Origin: Aerococcus urinaeequi
GTDB lineage: Bacteria > Bacillota > Bacilli > Lactobacillales > Aerococcaceae
Assembly (NCBI RefSeq): GCF_001543205.1
Contig: NZ_CP014162.1
Span: 186,001-250,000 of the forward strand
DNA: 64,000 bases
Reading direction: 5' to 3'
The position numbers and the translations under genes are program-made. Below are positions 27,284 to 36,769 of the stretch, piece after piece. The notes beneath the pieces were generated by a model. That model had not been told where the DNA came from. It saw only the letters and a list, made by a program, of their open reading frames with translations, and searched no databases. Position 1 is the stretch's first letter. Every line of letters starts with the position of its first letter.

Positions 27284-27598
27284 TGTTGTTAGCGTATTTG
27301 ATAATGAAAGTAAAGAAAAAGGAGACTATTGAGACAGCCTTTAAAATATGCTCAATAATATCCACAATATATAGTCTCAATAAAATTGATTTTATATTTA
27401 GATGATTGATGCTTAAAATAAATTTTCGATAATTTATGCCCTACATAAGAAGCTAATAGAGCTACGAATAGGTCGAATAAAAGAGAGCCTATTTTTGAAA
27501 AATCGAATGATACTTCAATACAAATGCGAACTTTTTGCTGCTTCTAGGTCGCTAGAGATCTCCGCTATTTTAATATCTTTCAAATTTAAAGCAAAAAA
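27284..27598. other. gene-free stretch with no recognised content
   Basis: About 315 bases between convergent terminators. It contains an 8-bp inverted repeat GAGACTAT/ATAGTCTC at 27322-27378 and a plus-strand frame of about 55 codons without a start that I do not recognise. No repeat matching the other loci was seen. Confidence 0.5.
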
Positions 27599-27628
27599 AG
27601 ACTAGCTAAACTGATGTTTAACTAGTCT
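27599..27628 (-). terminator. rho-independent terminator of the cold-shock gene
   Basis: On the minus strand AGACTAGTTAAAC pairs with GTTTAGCTAGTCT (one G.T-type mismatch), 4-nt loop, then TTTTTTT. Confidence 0.9.
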
Positions 27629-27667
27629 GGTGGGCTGTTGCCCTAATTGTTAAAATTTAAATTAGAT

Positions 27668-27868
27668 TTACGCTTTAACAACGTTAGCTGCTTGTGGTCC
27701 ACGGTTTCCATCTTCGATTTCGAAAGAAACTTCTTGACCTTCTTCTAAAGATTTGAACCCGTCACCTTGAATAGCTGTGAAGTGAACGAATACGTCGTCA
27801 GCGCCGTCGCGTTCGATAAATCCAAAACCTTTTTCTGCGTTAAACCATTTAACTTTACCTTGTTCCAT
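27668..27868 (-). CDS. cspA: cold-shock protein (CspA family)
   Basis: A 66-residue single cold-shock domain with both RNA-binding motifs: RNP1 KGFGFIER (residues about 13-20) and RNP2 VFVHFTAI (about 27-34). It binds single-stranded RNA/DNA and melts mRNA structure. ATG at 27868 follows GAGGAGGA by ten bases; the longer frame starting at 27922 would add a non-conserved tail. The long leader upstream is typical of cold-shock mRNAs. Confidence 0.96.
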   Translation of the reverse strand: MEQGKVKWFNAEKGFGFIERDGADDVFVHFTAIQGDGFKSLEEGQEVSFEIEDGNRGPQAANVVKA

Positions 27869-27992
27869 AATAATAGAATCCTCCTCGTGCTCATGCACAT
27901 ATTTCTTTAGTAATTCTTGCACGGCTCGAGTAAAACTTTTAAGTGCCTAGCACTTTTAAAAATGTATAACTTTTTACCTATCCAAAAATTCT
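27869..27992 (-). promoter_or_regulatory. long 5' untranslated leader of the cold-shock gene
   Basis: About 125 bases lie between the predicted transcription start and the ATG. The leader includes a small perfect hairpin AAGTGC-TAG-GCACTT (27941-27955). Long structured leaders act as thermosensors in cspA of other bacteria; here that is inference. Confidence 0.5.
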
Positions 27993-27998
27993 TACTTT

Positions 27999-28027
27999 AG
28001 TATAACATGGATCAATACATTTAGCAA
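27999..28027 (-). promoter_or_regulatory. probable promoter of the cold-shock gene
   Basis: TTGCTA (28022-28027), 17-base spacer, TATACT (27999-28004) on the minus strand. Confidence 0.6.
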
Positions 28028-28055
28028 TGATAAATTATAAGTAAAGTAATTTTTA

Positions 28056-28760
28056 TCATTCAAAAATACCATATTCCTGTAAACTTAAGAAAGCATCGCC
28101 ACCTACAATGATGTGATCCAGTATTTCTATGCCAATCAAATCCCCCACTTCAGCCAACCGTCTAGTAAAGTCGATATCCGCCTGAGAAGGCGACGGATTA
28201 CCGGACGGATGATTATGGGCGACAATAATTCGCGCAGCAGACGCCCGAACCCCTTCTTTAAAGATTTCCCTTGGATGTGCAACTGAAGCATTTAAACTTC
28301 CAACGAATATGGTCTTCTCTTTAACGATTTGGTTTTTTGTATTTAGATATAAGGCCATCACATTTTCCTGCTGCAGGTCTTTCAACTTCTCAATACAATA
28401 ATTCCCCGCATCTTTCGTTGACATAATAACGCCCAATTTTTCCTGGTTAGATTGGTATAAGCGCCGGCCAAACTCTATAGCAGCCTGTATTTCAACCGCC
28501 TTAGCTGGTCCAACACCTGGCAACTGGATCAAATCATGGTAAGATGCCGTACGCAAATCATACCTCGTCCCGAAATGCTGGATAATTTTCATAGCCAATT
28601 GAATGGCGTTCAAACTCCGGTTCCCCGTCCGTAATACAATAGCCAATAACTCATACATAGTCAACGATTCTGCCCCGTGGGTCATCAACCGTTCCCTCGG
28701 CCTAATTTCCTCTGGCAGCTCATGTATCGTTGTCTTTAATAACACTTGATTTTCAGTCAT
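28056..28760 (-). CDS. radC: RadC-family JAB/MPN domain protein
   Basis: A 234-residue protein. The N-terminal UPF0758 helix-hairpin-helix part (PRERLMTHGAESLTMYELLA, residues about 21-40, and LPGVGPAKAVEIQAAIEFGR near 84) is followed by a JAB/MPN metal-binding domain with VAHNHPSGNPSPSQADIDFT near residues 180-199 (His-x-His...Asp). RadC's old role in DNA repair is doubtful; the family probably has a metal-dependent hydrolase activity of unknown substrate. ATG at 28760 has AGGGG nine bases upstream; earlier ATGs lack one. Confidence 0.93.
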   Translation of the reverse strand: MTENQVLLKTTIHELPEEIRPRERLMTHGAESLTMYELLAIVLRTGNRSLNAIQLAMKIIQHFGTRYDLRTASYHDLIQLPGVGPAKAVEIQAAIEFGRRLYQSNQEKLGVIMSTKDAGNYCIEKLKDLQQENVMALYLNTKNQIVKEKTIFVGSLNASVAHPREIFKEGVRASAARIIVAHNHPSGNPSPSQADIDFTRRLAEVGDLIGIEILDHIIVGGDAFLSLQEYGIFE

Positions 28761-28935
28761 CCTTTCACACCCCTCTACCATATTTATACGTTGTAAAAGT
28801 GCTAACTTGACCAATATAATTATGAATAGAAATCAGGTTTCGCTTTATTTTTTTGGCAAAAAGAAAAACGTGCAACTTTCGCTACACGCTCTCTCATAAA
28901 TCCACTTACATTTTTAGCTGATGCCACAGAAAACC

Positions 28936-30612
28936 CTAGAACAAACCAGTGATTTCGCCATCTTTTTTAATATCCATATCCAAGGCTGCTGGATATTTTG
29001 GCAAGCCTGGCATCGTTAACACGTCGCCCGTCAAGGCCACAATAAAGCCAGCCCCAATTTTGGGCACCAATTCACGTACTGTCACATCAAAGTCTTCTGG
29101 TCGACCCAAGGCTTTTGGATCATCAGATAGTGAATATTGGGTTTTCGCCATACAGATTGGTAAATTACCCCAGCCATTTTTCTCGAAACGACGCATTTGA
29201 TTTTGAGCTTTCTTAGAAAAGACAACATCACGTCCGCCATATACCTTTTGTACAATAGCACGGGCTTTCTCTTCTAAATTTGTTTCTTCATAAGCATAAG
29301 TCGCTTTAAATTCCTGGTCATTACCGTCAATTGCAGTAACGACAGCGTCCGCCAAGTCCAAGCCACCCTGGCCACCATCAGCCCATACAGATGATTTCAC
29401 ACACACCACCCCAAGCTCAGCACATTTGTCTAAGACAACCTGTTCTTCCGCTTCGGTATCCGTCACGAATTCATTCACACAAACAACCACTGGCACTTGG
29501 AAATTTTGCATGGTTTCAATATGTTTTTGCAGATTGGCAAAACCAGCCGCCACCGCTTCAACATTTTCGCCTTCATTCAAGTCTTTCACTAAAACACCAC
29601 CGTGCATTTTCAATGAACGAATAGTCGCTACAACAACGACTGCATCCGGCGCTTTTCCAAGGACGGGCACTTTAATGTCCATGAATTTCTCGGCCCCTAA
29701 ATCAGCCCCGAATCCTGCTTCAGTCACCACATAATCCGCTAGTTTCAAGGCTGCATGTGTCGCCACAACTGAGTTACAACCATGGGCGATATTGGCAAAT
29801 GGCCCACCATGCACAAATGCTGGCGTATGCTCTAAAGTCTGCACTAAATTCGGTGCAATTGCGTCCTTCATGACCAAGGTTAAAGCACCTTCAGCCCCCA
29901 AATCAGCTACAGTAATTGGCTGACGGTCGCGGTTTTCCCCAATGACAATCCGGGCAAAACGCGCACGCATGTCTTCTAGGTCTGTCGCTAAACATAGAAT
30001 CGCCATAATTTCTGACGCCACAGTAATGTCAAATCCATCTTGACGCGGGAAGCCGTTCCCAACACCACCTAAAGCCACTGTAACCTCACGTAAGGCCCGG
30101 TCATTCAAGTCAACTGCCCGCTTCCAAGTCACTCGGCGAACATCAATATCCAATTCATTCCCTTGGTGGATGTGGTTATCGATTAAGGCAGATAAGGTAT
30201 TATTGGCCGTTGTAATGGCATGCATATCGCCTGTGAAATGCAGGTTAATATCTTCCATCGGTTGAATTTGTGCGTAACCACCACCGGCAGCACCACCCTT
30301 AACGCCCATAGTTGGCCCTAAAGACGGTTCACGCAAGGCAATCATGGTTGACTTACCGCGCTGACTCAATGCGTCCCCTAAACCAACAGTTGTTGTCGAT
30401 TTCCCTTCACCCGCAGGCGTCGGGTTTATGGCTGTCACCAAAATCAACTTGCCGTTCTCATTCGATTCAATTTTTCCCAAGGTTTTTGCTGGTACCTTGG
30501 CCTTATATTTTCCATATAAATCGATATCGTCCACATTAAAACCAATTTTTTCAGCAATTTCACTTATCGGCGCCAACTCATTTTGTTGGGCAATTTGAAT
30601 ATCTGTTAACAT
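28936..30612 (-). CDS. fhs: formate-tetrahydrofolate ligase
   Basis: Fhs makes 10-formyl-THF from formate, THF and ATP, feeding purine and formyl-Met synthesis. The 558-residue protein has the P-loop [18 protein letters not shown] near residues 65-82, a formate/THF region [21 protein letters not shown] (split in two parts near 95-115), and the C-terminal [19 protein letters not shown]. Length is typical. Monocistronic; folC and a folate cyclo-ligase elsewhere in the window serve the same cofactor pool. Confidence 0.98.
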   Translation of the reverse strand: MLTDIQIAQQNELAPISEIAEKIGFNVDDIDLYGKYKAKVPAKTLGKIESNENGKLILVTAINPTPAGEGKSTTTVGLGDALSQRGKSTMIALREPSLGPTMGVKGGAAGGGYAQIQPMEDINLHFTGDMHAITTANNTLSALIDNHIHQGNELDIDVRRVTWKRAVDLNDRALREVTVALGGVGNGFPRQDGFDITVASEIMAILCLATDLEDMRARFARIVIGENRDRQPITVADLGAEGALTLVMKDAIAPNLVQTLEHTPAFVHGGPFANIAHGCNSVVATHAALKLADYVVTEAGFGADLGAEKFMDIKVPVLGKAPDAVVVVATIRSLKMHGGVLVKDLNEGENVEAVAAGFANLQKHIETMQNFQVPVVVCVNEFVTDTEAEEQVVLDKCAELGVVCVKSSVWADGGQGGLDLADAVVTAIDGNDQEFKATYAYEETNLEEKARAIVQKVYGGRDVVFSKKAQNQMRRFEKNGWGNLPICMAKTQYSLSDDPKALGRPEDFDVTVRELVPKIGAGFIVALTGDVLTMPGLPKYPAALDMDIKKDGEITGLF

Positions 30613-30791
30613 GACAAAACCTCTTTCTATGACATCATTTTCTCATTATATTCTAGCATACTTCACAGCAAATCTAATACTTTCTTGAAAAAGAACGAAT
30701 CCTCTCTTTGCTAGCAAAACTGCCATAGATAGGGGTCCTAGCAAGCTGACATCTACCCCTTTTGCCAAAAAGCACTTTCGTATTAAAAAAA

Positions 30792-30815
30792 GACTGGCCC
30801 ACGGGGGTACCAGTC
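30792..30815 (-). terminator. rho-independent terminator of folC-HAD operon
   Basis: GACTGG/CCAGTC stem on the minus strand with an imperfect GC-rich interior and a following TTTTTTT, nine bases past the HAD gene. Confidence 0.85.
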
Positions 30816-30823
30816 AAATTTGC

Positions 30824-31468
30824 TTAGTCTATAAATGGTAACGCGTCACCAAGACGGCCAACGACTGCTAAAACGCGGTCGTAAGTTTCATCATCCGGGG
30901 CTACCAAATCAGGGACCATGATCACGTCTAAACCTGCTTGATAAGCAGCATTAACGCCATGAATAGAGTCCTCTAATACGATTGTTTTCTCTTTGTCTAA
31001 GTTGAAATCAGCCACAACTTTTAGATAGATTTCTGGGTCTGGCTTAGCGTTTTCTACTTGGTCACCTCCAAGCACACCTTTGAAGTATTTGCGGATACCT
31101 GTTGCATCTAGTAAATACTCCACTGTTTCGATATTTGATGATGATGCTACATAGCAATCAATATTTTTAGCTGCTAACGTATCCAACACTTTGATCAAGT
31201 CGTCTTTTAAATCAGGGGCTTGGTCTTTGATGATTTCTAAGTAACGTTTATCTTCGCGAGCTAATAAGGCTTCTGCTGCTTCTCTGTCACCAATGGCTTC
31301 CTCATACATTTGTAGGGTCTCTTTCTCGCCAACCCCAACATATTTTAGGTAGTCATCCATGGTGAATTCGATTCCTATCGATTCGAATCCTTCTTGGTTT
31401 ACTTGGGCGTAGATCTTTTCAGTGTCTAGCATTAACCCGTCCATATCAAAAATTACTGATGTTTTCAT
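30824..31468 (-). CDS. HAD-superfamily sugar-phosphatase/phosphomutase-like protein
   Basis: A 214-residue HAD subfamily IA protein. Motif I is FDMDGLMLDTE (nucleophile Asp, residues about 7-17), motif II VASSSN near 108, Lys motif in KPDPEIYLK near 145 and motif III VLEDSIHGVNAAYQAG near 165-180. It resembles beta-phosphoglucomutase or small sugar-phosphate phosphatases; which reaction it performs cannot be told. ATG at 31468 follows GTGAGGAT; the gene starts inside the last codons of folC (23-base overlap), so they are cotranscribed. Confidence 0.92.
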   Translation of the reverse strand: MKTSVIFDMDGLMLDTEKIYAQVNQEGFESIGIEFTMDDYLKYVGVGEKETLQMYEEAIGDREAAEALLAREDKRYLEIIKDQAPDLKDDLIKVLDTLAAKNIDCYVASSSNIETVEYLLDATGIRKYFKGVLGGDQVENAKPDPEIYLKVVADFNLDKEKTIVLEDSIHGVNAAYQAGLDVIMVPDLVAPDDETYDRVLAVVGRLGDALPFID

Positions 31469-32690
31469 AGATATCCTCACTTTGTAGTTTTTCTCGCACT
31501 TCAGATATAAAGTAGAAAGAGCCACAGAACACTACTACGGCATCTACATTTGCTGATGCGGATTGCTTATAATCATCATACCAATTATTCACAAATTTCG
31601 CATCTGTAGTGACTAAATAATCGTCTTCTTTTCTCGCTTCTCCATAATCAAATGTGGTGACATATAGTTCGATGTCCGAATGTGCTTGGATATAGTCTAA
31701 TGAGTCGTTAATTTCCTTACGGTCTAAACTTGAAAAATACATGATAATTCTCTTATCCGCAAAAGTCGCCTTTAATTCTTTCAGCAGCACTTTAATGGCT
31801 GAAATATTGTGGGCGCCATCAATAAAAGTGGCTGGCTTGTTAGCAATCAATTCCATACGACCTGGTAAGGCCGTCGCTTGAATGGCTGCAATGGCTGTTT
31901 GTTGGTTAAAATACAAGCCATTTCCCTTTGTAAAAGCGACAAAAGCAGCGTAAGCTGTCCAAGCATTCCATACTTGGTAAAAACCAAGTTGCGGAATATC
32001 CATCTGCGGTTGCAATTTATAAGAAATCAATTGACCTTCTTCTTGAGTCACTTTGTCTTGGATAATAGCCAAGTATTCTGGGGCAATTTCCCCAACAACC
32101 AGGGTATCCCCATGGTGCATTATGCCGGCTTTTTGTTTGGTAATGGCAAATTCATCTTCACCTAAACTAGGAATGTGGTCTTTACCAATAGAGGTGATGA
32201 CCCGGACGGCATGTGGGAGAATATTGGTGTAGTCCTTTTCGCCACCAATCCCTACTTCAATGATCAGTAAATCGACGTCCACCTGGCCAGCATAGATAAA
32301 GAAGGCTACAGTGAGGACCTCGAAATAGGACATGGATTCTATTTTTAGGGCTTCGATATGGTGACGGACTTCGTTCATGAGTTGAATAAAGGCTTGGTCG
32401 TCGATATTTTCTTTATTGTGGCGAATACGTTCTGTTATGGACGCCAAATGTGGTGACGTGAATAGGAGGGTCGAGTAACCGTGATCTGTCGCCATTTGCT
32501 CGATAAAACGACAGGTTGACCCCTTGCCGTTGGTACCAGTCACGTGGATTGCGGGTATTTTTAACTCTGGGTGGTCGTAGCGGTCAAGCACACTTGCCAT
32601 CCGTGAAAAATCTTTCGGCGTCGACTTGGTGTACACGCCCAACCATTGTTCGATTTGCGCCATATTATGCATTAAAATAGCCAATTTCAT
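31446..32690 (-). CDS. folC: folylpolyglutamate/dihydrofolate synthase
   Basis: FolC adds glutamates to folates and, in many bacteria, also makes dihydrofolate. The 414-residue Mur-ligase-like enzyme has the P-loop HVTGTNGKGST near residue 47-57, FTSPHL near 78, VGIGGEKDYTNI near 147 and the ADP-ribose region FIDGAHNISAIKVL near 284. ATG at 32690 is used, though its GGGGG site is very close and a TTG two codons on would fit better; this only changes two residues. The gene lies downstream of valS with a terminator between, and overlaps the HAD gene. Confidence 0.94.
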   Translation of the reverse strand: MKLAILMHNMAQIEQWLGVYTKSTPKDFSRMASVLDRYDHPELKIPAIHVTGTNGKGSTCRFIEQMATDHGYSTLLFTSPHLASITERIRHNKENIDDQAFIQLMNEVRHHIEALKIESMSYFEVLTVAFFIYAGQVDVDLLIIEVGIGGEKDYTNILPHAVRVITSIGKDHIPSLGEDEFAITKQKAGIMHHGDTLVVGEIAPEYLAIIQDKVTQEEGQLISYKLQPQMDIPQLGFYQVWNAWTAYAAFVAFTKGNGLYFNQQTAIAAIQATALPGRMELIANKPATFIDGAHNISAIKVLLKELKATFADKRIIMYFSSLDRKEINDSLDYIQAHSDIELYVTTFDYGEARKEDDYLVTTDAKFVNNWYDDYKQSASANVDAVVVFCGSFYFISEVREKLQSEDIYENISNF

Positions 32691-32820
32691 GCCCCCATTT
32701 TTTCAATTATCATCTTGCCAGACATCATTCTAGCATGGAATGCCTTTTAAAAGTATTTTATTTGTGTAAATCACTGGGGATATTTTTGCTGCATGGCCTA
32801 AGTGATTCAATCCGAAAAAA

Positions 32821-32850
32821 GAAGCCGACTATTTAAGTTAAGTCGGCTTC
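32821..32850 (-). terminator. rho-independent terminator of valS
   Basis: GAAGCCGACT / AGTCGGCTTC 10-bp stem, 10-nt loop, TTTTTT on the minus strand, 23 bases after the valS stop. Confidence 0.93.
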
Positions 32851-32873
32851 TCAAATGGTTATTTTGGGTCAAA

Positions 32874-35510
32874 TTAGCCTTGTAATTCAGCGATTCTTTC
32901 TTTAGTAGAAACTAATTTATCCCGGTAATCTTGACCTTTTTGGCGTTCTTCTTCAACGACAGCTTCAGGGGCATTGGCCACAAAGCGTTCGTTAGACAAT
33001 TTCTTCTCAACCCGGTCTACTTCAGATTGCCATTTGGCTAGTTCTTTCTCCAAACGGGCAATTTCTTCTTCGATGTTAATGAAACCAGCTAATGGTAAGT
33101 AAATGTCTCCACCGTCAAAGAATAAGGTTACCGCTTGATCTGGCGCTGTAGCACTTGTATCAATCGTAAAGCTTTCTGGGTTGGTGAAGCGGTTAATGAA
33201 GGCAATGTTGTCTTCAAGGGCTTGACCTATTTCAGCGTTCCGTGGTTTCACAATGATTTCGATTGGTTTAGATAAGGCCACGTTTTGTTTGTTACGAGCA
33301 TTACGGATTGCTTTAACCAGTGAAATCACGTAGTTCATATCAGAAGCAGCTTTTGGATTAGATAAGTTTTCATCTACCGTTGGGTACGCAGCTGTAACGA
33401 TTGATGCCTCTTTATGTGGAATATGCGCCCAGATTTCTTCTGTTACAAATGGCATGATTGGGTGCATTAAACGTAGAATGTTGTTTAATGTATAGGCCAA
33501 TACTGAACGGGTTGTCGCTTTCGCAGCTTCGTCCTCACCTTGTAAAGTTTCTTTAGCCATTTCAATATACCAGTTACAGAATTCATCCCAGATGAAGTGG
33601 TACAATGAACGACCTGCTTCACCAAACTCAAACTTATCAAAGTTTGCAGTAACTGAAGCGATGGTTTCATTAAGACGTGTTAAAATCCATTGGTCTTTGA
33701 TTTCAGTCACGTTTGATAAATCTATTTCATCATAAGTTAAGTCATCAAGATTCATGATGGCATAACGAGAAGCATTCCAGATCTTATTAATAAAGTTCCA
33801 AGCAGCTTCCAGTTTCTCTTCGTTGAAACGGATATCTTGACCAGGTGTTGAACCAGTTGCTAGGAACCAACGTAAAGCGTCAGCACCATATTCGTTAACA
33901 ACATCCATTGGGTCAACCCCGTTACCTAGAGATTTGGACATCTTACGCCCTTGGCTATCACGGATTAAACCGTGGATTAAAACATTCTTGAATGGACGAC
34001 GACCAGTGAATTCCAACCCTTGGAAAATCATACGGGCAACCCAGAAGAAAATAATGTCATACCCTGTTACCAATGTTGAAGTTGGGTAGTAGCGTTTAAA
34101 GTCTTCTGCATCAGTATCTGGCCACCCCATAGTTGAAAACGGCCATAAGGCAGATGAAAACCAAGTATCTAAAACATCTGGATCTTGTTCCCAGTTTTCG
34201 CTGTCAGCAGGTGCTTCCATACCGACATACATTTCACCAGTTTCTTTGTGGTACCAAGCTGGAATTTGGTGACCCCACCATAATTGACGTGAGATAACCC
34301 AGTCGTGGGCATTTTCCATCCAGGTCTTAAAGGTATTTTCAAAACGAGGTGGGTAGAAATCAACACGGTCTTCAGTGTCTTGGTTTTCTAATGAATCGTC
34401 CGCTAATGGACGCATTTTAACAAACCACTGTGTTGAAAGACGTGGTTCAACAACGACACCTGTACGCTCAGAGTGACCAACTGAATGGACCATTTCTTCA
34501 ACACGGATTAAGAAACCTTGTTCCTCTAAGGCAGCAACGACTGCTTTACGGGCTTCTTCACGAGACATACCTGCAAATTCGCCTGCATTTTCGTTCATAG
34601 TTGCGTCAGCGTTCATCACGTTTATACGTGGTAAATCATGACGGTTCCCTACAGCAAAGTCGTTAGGGTCATGGGCAGGGGTAATTTTTACAATACCAGT
34701 CCCAAATTCACGCTCAACATACTCGTCCGCAACGATTGGAATCTCACGACCAACAAGCGGTAAAGTAATGGTTTTACCAACTAAGTGTGTGTAGCGGTCG
34801 TCATCTGGGTGAACCGCAACCGCCGTATCCCCTAACATGGTTTCTGGACGTGTTGTAGCGATTTCTAACGAACCTGATCCATCTGTTAATGGGTATGAAA
34901 TGTGGTAGAATGCACCGTTATCATCAGAGTAGATCACTTCCATATCAGATAAGGCAGTTTGTGCTTTTGGATCCCAGTTGATAATGTATTCACCGCGGTA
35001 AATTAAGTCTTTATTGAATAAGTCAACGAAGACTTTACGCACAGCTTCACTTAAACCGTCGTCTAAGGTAAAACGTTCACGAGAATAATCAACAGAAATA
35101 CCCATTTTACCCCATTGTTGACGGATTGTTTCAGCATATTCTTCTTTCCAATCCCACACTTGGTCAACGAATTTTTCACGGCCTAAGTCATAACGAGAAA
35201 TGCCTTCTTCGGCTAATTTCGCTTCAACCTTAGCTTGCGTTGCGATACCCGCATGGTCCATACCTGGTAACCATAAAGTATCATAACCTTGCATCCGTTT
35301 TTGACGGATAGACATATCTTGTAGGGTCACATCCCAAGCATGACCTAAATGTAATTTACCAGTTACATTGGGAGGTGGAATAACGATTGAATATGGTTCA
35401 GCAGTTTTATCTTCATTAGGGGCGAATACACCTGACGCTACCCATTTATCATAGCGACCTTCTTCAACCGCATTCGGTTGGTATTTAGTAGACATATTAG
35501 TCTCTTTCAT
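32874..35510 (-). CDS. valS: valyl-tRNA synthetase
   Basis: Class I synthetase for tRNA-Val. The 878-residue protein has [14 protein letters not shown] (HIGH motif, near residue 45-58), the editing domain with [14 protein letters not shown] and [15 protein letters not shown], and KMSKS in [10 protein letters not shown] near 528. A C-terminal coiled coil ([19 protein letters not shown]) grips the tRNA. ATG at 35510 fits AGAGGGA nine bases upstream; another ATG nine codons earlier lacks one and lies at the end of the T-box region. Confidence 0.98.
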   Translation of the reverse strand: MKETNMSTKYQPNAVEEGRYDKWVASGVFAPNEDKTAEPYSIVIPPPNVTGKLHLGHAWDVTLQDMSIRQKRMQGYDTLWLPGMDHAGIATQAKVEAKLAEEGISRYDLGREKFVDQVWDWKEEYAETIRQQWGKMGISVDYSRERFTLDDGLSEAVRKVFVDLFNKDLIYRGEYIINWDPKAQTALSDMEVIYSDDNGAFYHISYPLTDGSGSLEIATTRPETMLGDTAVAVHPDDDRYTHLVGKTITLPLVGREIPIVADEYVEREFGTGIVKITPAHDPNDFAVGNRHDLPRINVMNADATMNENAGEFAGMSREEARKAVVAALEEQGFLIRVEEMVHSVGHSERTGVVVEPRLSTQWFVKMRPLADDSLENQDTEDRVDFYPPRFENTFKTWMENAHDWVISRQLWWGHQIPAWYHKETGEMYVGMEAPADSENWEQDPDVLDTWFSSALWPFSTMGWPDTDAEDFKRYYPTSTLVTGYDIIFFWVARMIFQGLEFTGRRPFKNVLIHGLIRDSQGRKMSKSLGNGVDPMDVVNEYGADALRWFLATGSTPGQDIRFNEEKLEAAWNFINKIWNASRYAIMNLDDLTYDEIDLSNVTEIKDQWILTRLNETIASVTANFDKFEFGEAGRSLYHFIWDEFCNWYIEMAKETLQGEDEAAKATTRSVLAYTLNNILRLMHPIMPFVTEEIWAHIPHKEASIVTAAYPTVDENLSNPKAASDMNYVISLVKAIRNARNKQNVALSKPIEIIVKPRNAEIGQALEDNIAFINRFTNPESFTIDTSATAPDQAVTLFFDGGDIYLPLAGFINIEEEIARLEKELAKWQSEVDRVEKKLSNERFVANAPEAVVEEERQKGQDYRDKLVSTKERIAELQG

Positions 35511-35552
35511 GAAAGCTTCCCTCTTTCTTTGATTCATATTTTTGGCAAAATA

Positions 35553-35795
35553 AAAGCCCTATACTATAACAATCTATGGTTAGACAATTATAGTATAGGG
35601 CGCAAATTTCATTGCTCGGTACCACCTACATTTTTACTTCATTGTAAGGACATGATAACGGTATGGACCGAAGTAAAGCGACACTTTGCCTACTGCGCAA
35701 CCATTATTGACTGTCTTACCTGTTCACACCAACCACAGGCTCGCTTAAAGACAAACACAATAAACCTCACAGCAATTACTTAAATTATTTGCATA
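35553..35795 (-). promoter_or_regulatory. T-box leader of valS
   Basis: Minus strand shows T-box core AGGTGGTACCGAGC (35614-35627) followed by a terminator GCCCTATACTATAA / TTATAGTATAGGGC (35555-35601) with a T-rich tail. Upstream lies a stem I region with GGTTGGTGTGAA, matching the leuS leader, and a GTTGCGCAGTAGG stretch where GTT could be the Val specifier. Core and terminator are certain; specifier assignment is tentative. Confidence 0.92.
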
Positions 35796-35832
35796 GCCAA
35801 TAATAGCACGGAAAAAAACAGAAAGCAAGAAT

Positions 35833-35957
35833 AGGATGTGAGACAGGGCGTTTAGACAGGAGACGATGGAAGAATTGTGCCGTGTCACACAAAGTGTGAA
35901 ACAAACTATTCTGAAGCGGACACCTGTCTGCCCTGGCGAGCTCAACTTCACAGGGTG
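35833..35957. repeat. 125-bp intergenic repeat, copy 1
   Basis: Identical to 36071-36195 except for one C/T difference (in CTTCACAGGG versus CTTCATAGGG). Each copy can fold into nested stems: CAGGGC with GCCCTG, AGACAGG with CCTGTCT, and an inner 42-nt hairpin (35871-35912) with TCACAC/GTGTGA. No open reading frame is convincing. Confidence 0.9.
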
Positions 35958-35989
35958 TGAGTGTCGACGCTCAAAAAGGGAACGTTGGA

Positions 35990-36031
35990 AGATTAGAGCA
36001 GTGACTGACGAAGTCAGGTGCAATCTAATCT
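35990..36031. repeat. 42-nt hairpin module (variant between the two 125-bp copies)
   Basis: AGATTAGA pairs with TCTAATCT (8-bp outer stem); inside it CTGAC pairs with GTCAG around GAA. Same length and architecture as the modules at 35871, 36109, 46734 and 59103 but different bases. Confidence 0.8.
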
Positions 36032-36070
36032 GAAACGCAGTCTTTTCTGGAGACCCGAACCCGACTAAAC

Positions 36071-36195
36071 AGGATGTGAGACAGGGCGTTTAGACAGGAG
36101 ACGATGGAAGAATTGTGCCGTGTCACACAAAGTGTGAAACAAACTATTCTGAAGCGGACACCTGTCTGCCCTGGCGAGCTCAACTTCATAGGGTG
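36071..36195. repeat. 125-bp intergenic repeat, copy 2
   Basis: Second copy at a 238-base period from the first, one mismatch in 125. Together with 35990-36031 it fills the gene-free stretch 35800-36300 between the valS leader and the rhodanese gene. Confidence 0.9.
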
Positions 36196-36300
36196 CATGT
36201 TCCAACGCTAGTCTCTGGTCTCTTCATTGGTCTAATCCACATCAGTATCCCCTTCTAATCTTACCTAGCGTACGCATTTTAAAGATAAACAATATTCAAA

Positions 36301-36330
36301 AAAAGCCAGGAGCGCTAACTCCTGACTTTT
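36301..36330 (-). terminator. rho-independent terminator of the rhomboid-glcK-rhodanese operon
   Basis: AAAAGTCAGGAG / CTCCTGGCTTTT 12-bp stem (one G.T pair) and a T-rich run on the minus strand, 10 bases past the rhodanese stop. Confidence 0.88.
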
Positions 36331-36339
36331 CAAAAACTA

Positions 36340-36738
36340 TTAATCTTGACGTTTTGTTTTACCTTCCCAATCAGAAAGGCCACCTTTTAAAATATAAATT
36401 TTATCGTAACCAGCGTCTTTTAATTTTTTCGCTGCACGGCCAGTTAAACTGTGCACATCAGCGTATAAATAAATTGGACGTGATTTACTGAAGCCCGGCA
36501 CACCTTGTTGTAAAGTAGAATACGGTACATTGCGGGCACCAAAAATGTGGGCAGAGTTGAATTCATTTGCTTCTCGGATATCAATAATTTGTGCCGATTG
36601 CATGGTTTGTTGGAAATCTTCTTGAGAAATCATGGTTGCGTTGTTACGACGCAATAGGTAGCTGTATAACCAGAAGCCTCCCCAAACCAATAATACGACA
36701 ATTAAAATAAGCCAAGAAATAGTACCAAAGTTGATCAT
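36340..36738 (-). CDS. membrane-anchored rhodanese-like protein lacking the catalytic cysteine
   Basis: A 132-residue protein with an N-terminal transmembrane helix (ISWLILIVVLLVWGGFWLY, residues 7-25) and a single rhodanese domain (about 37-130) whose core IIDIREANEFNSAHIFGARN and AAKKLKDAGYDKIYILKGG are clear. The active-site loop, normally LYCRSGxRS, reads LYADVHSLTGRAA: Cys is Ala93 and the following loop has diverged, so sulfurtransferase activity is not expected. It may be a sulfide- or protein-binding scaffold. It is last in the rhomboid/cyclo-ligase/glucokinase cluster, as in Bacillus, and 31 bases from glcK. Confidence 0.88.
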   Translation of the reverse strand: MINFGTISWLILIVVLLVWGGFWLYSYLLRRNNATMISQEDFQQTMQSAQIIDIREANEFNSAHIFGARNVPYSTLQQGVPGFSKSRPIYLYADVHSLTGRAAKKLKDAGYDKIYILKGGLSDWEGKTKRQD

Positions 36739-36769
36739 AAGTGTTGTTTTTCCCTTCTAACGACAAATA

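Noticed and set aside
27322-27378. 8-bp inverted repeat as an insertion sequence remnant
   Set aside because: No transposase fragment or target duplication can be seen; 8 bp with a 41-base gap can occur by chance in AT-rich DNA.
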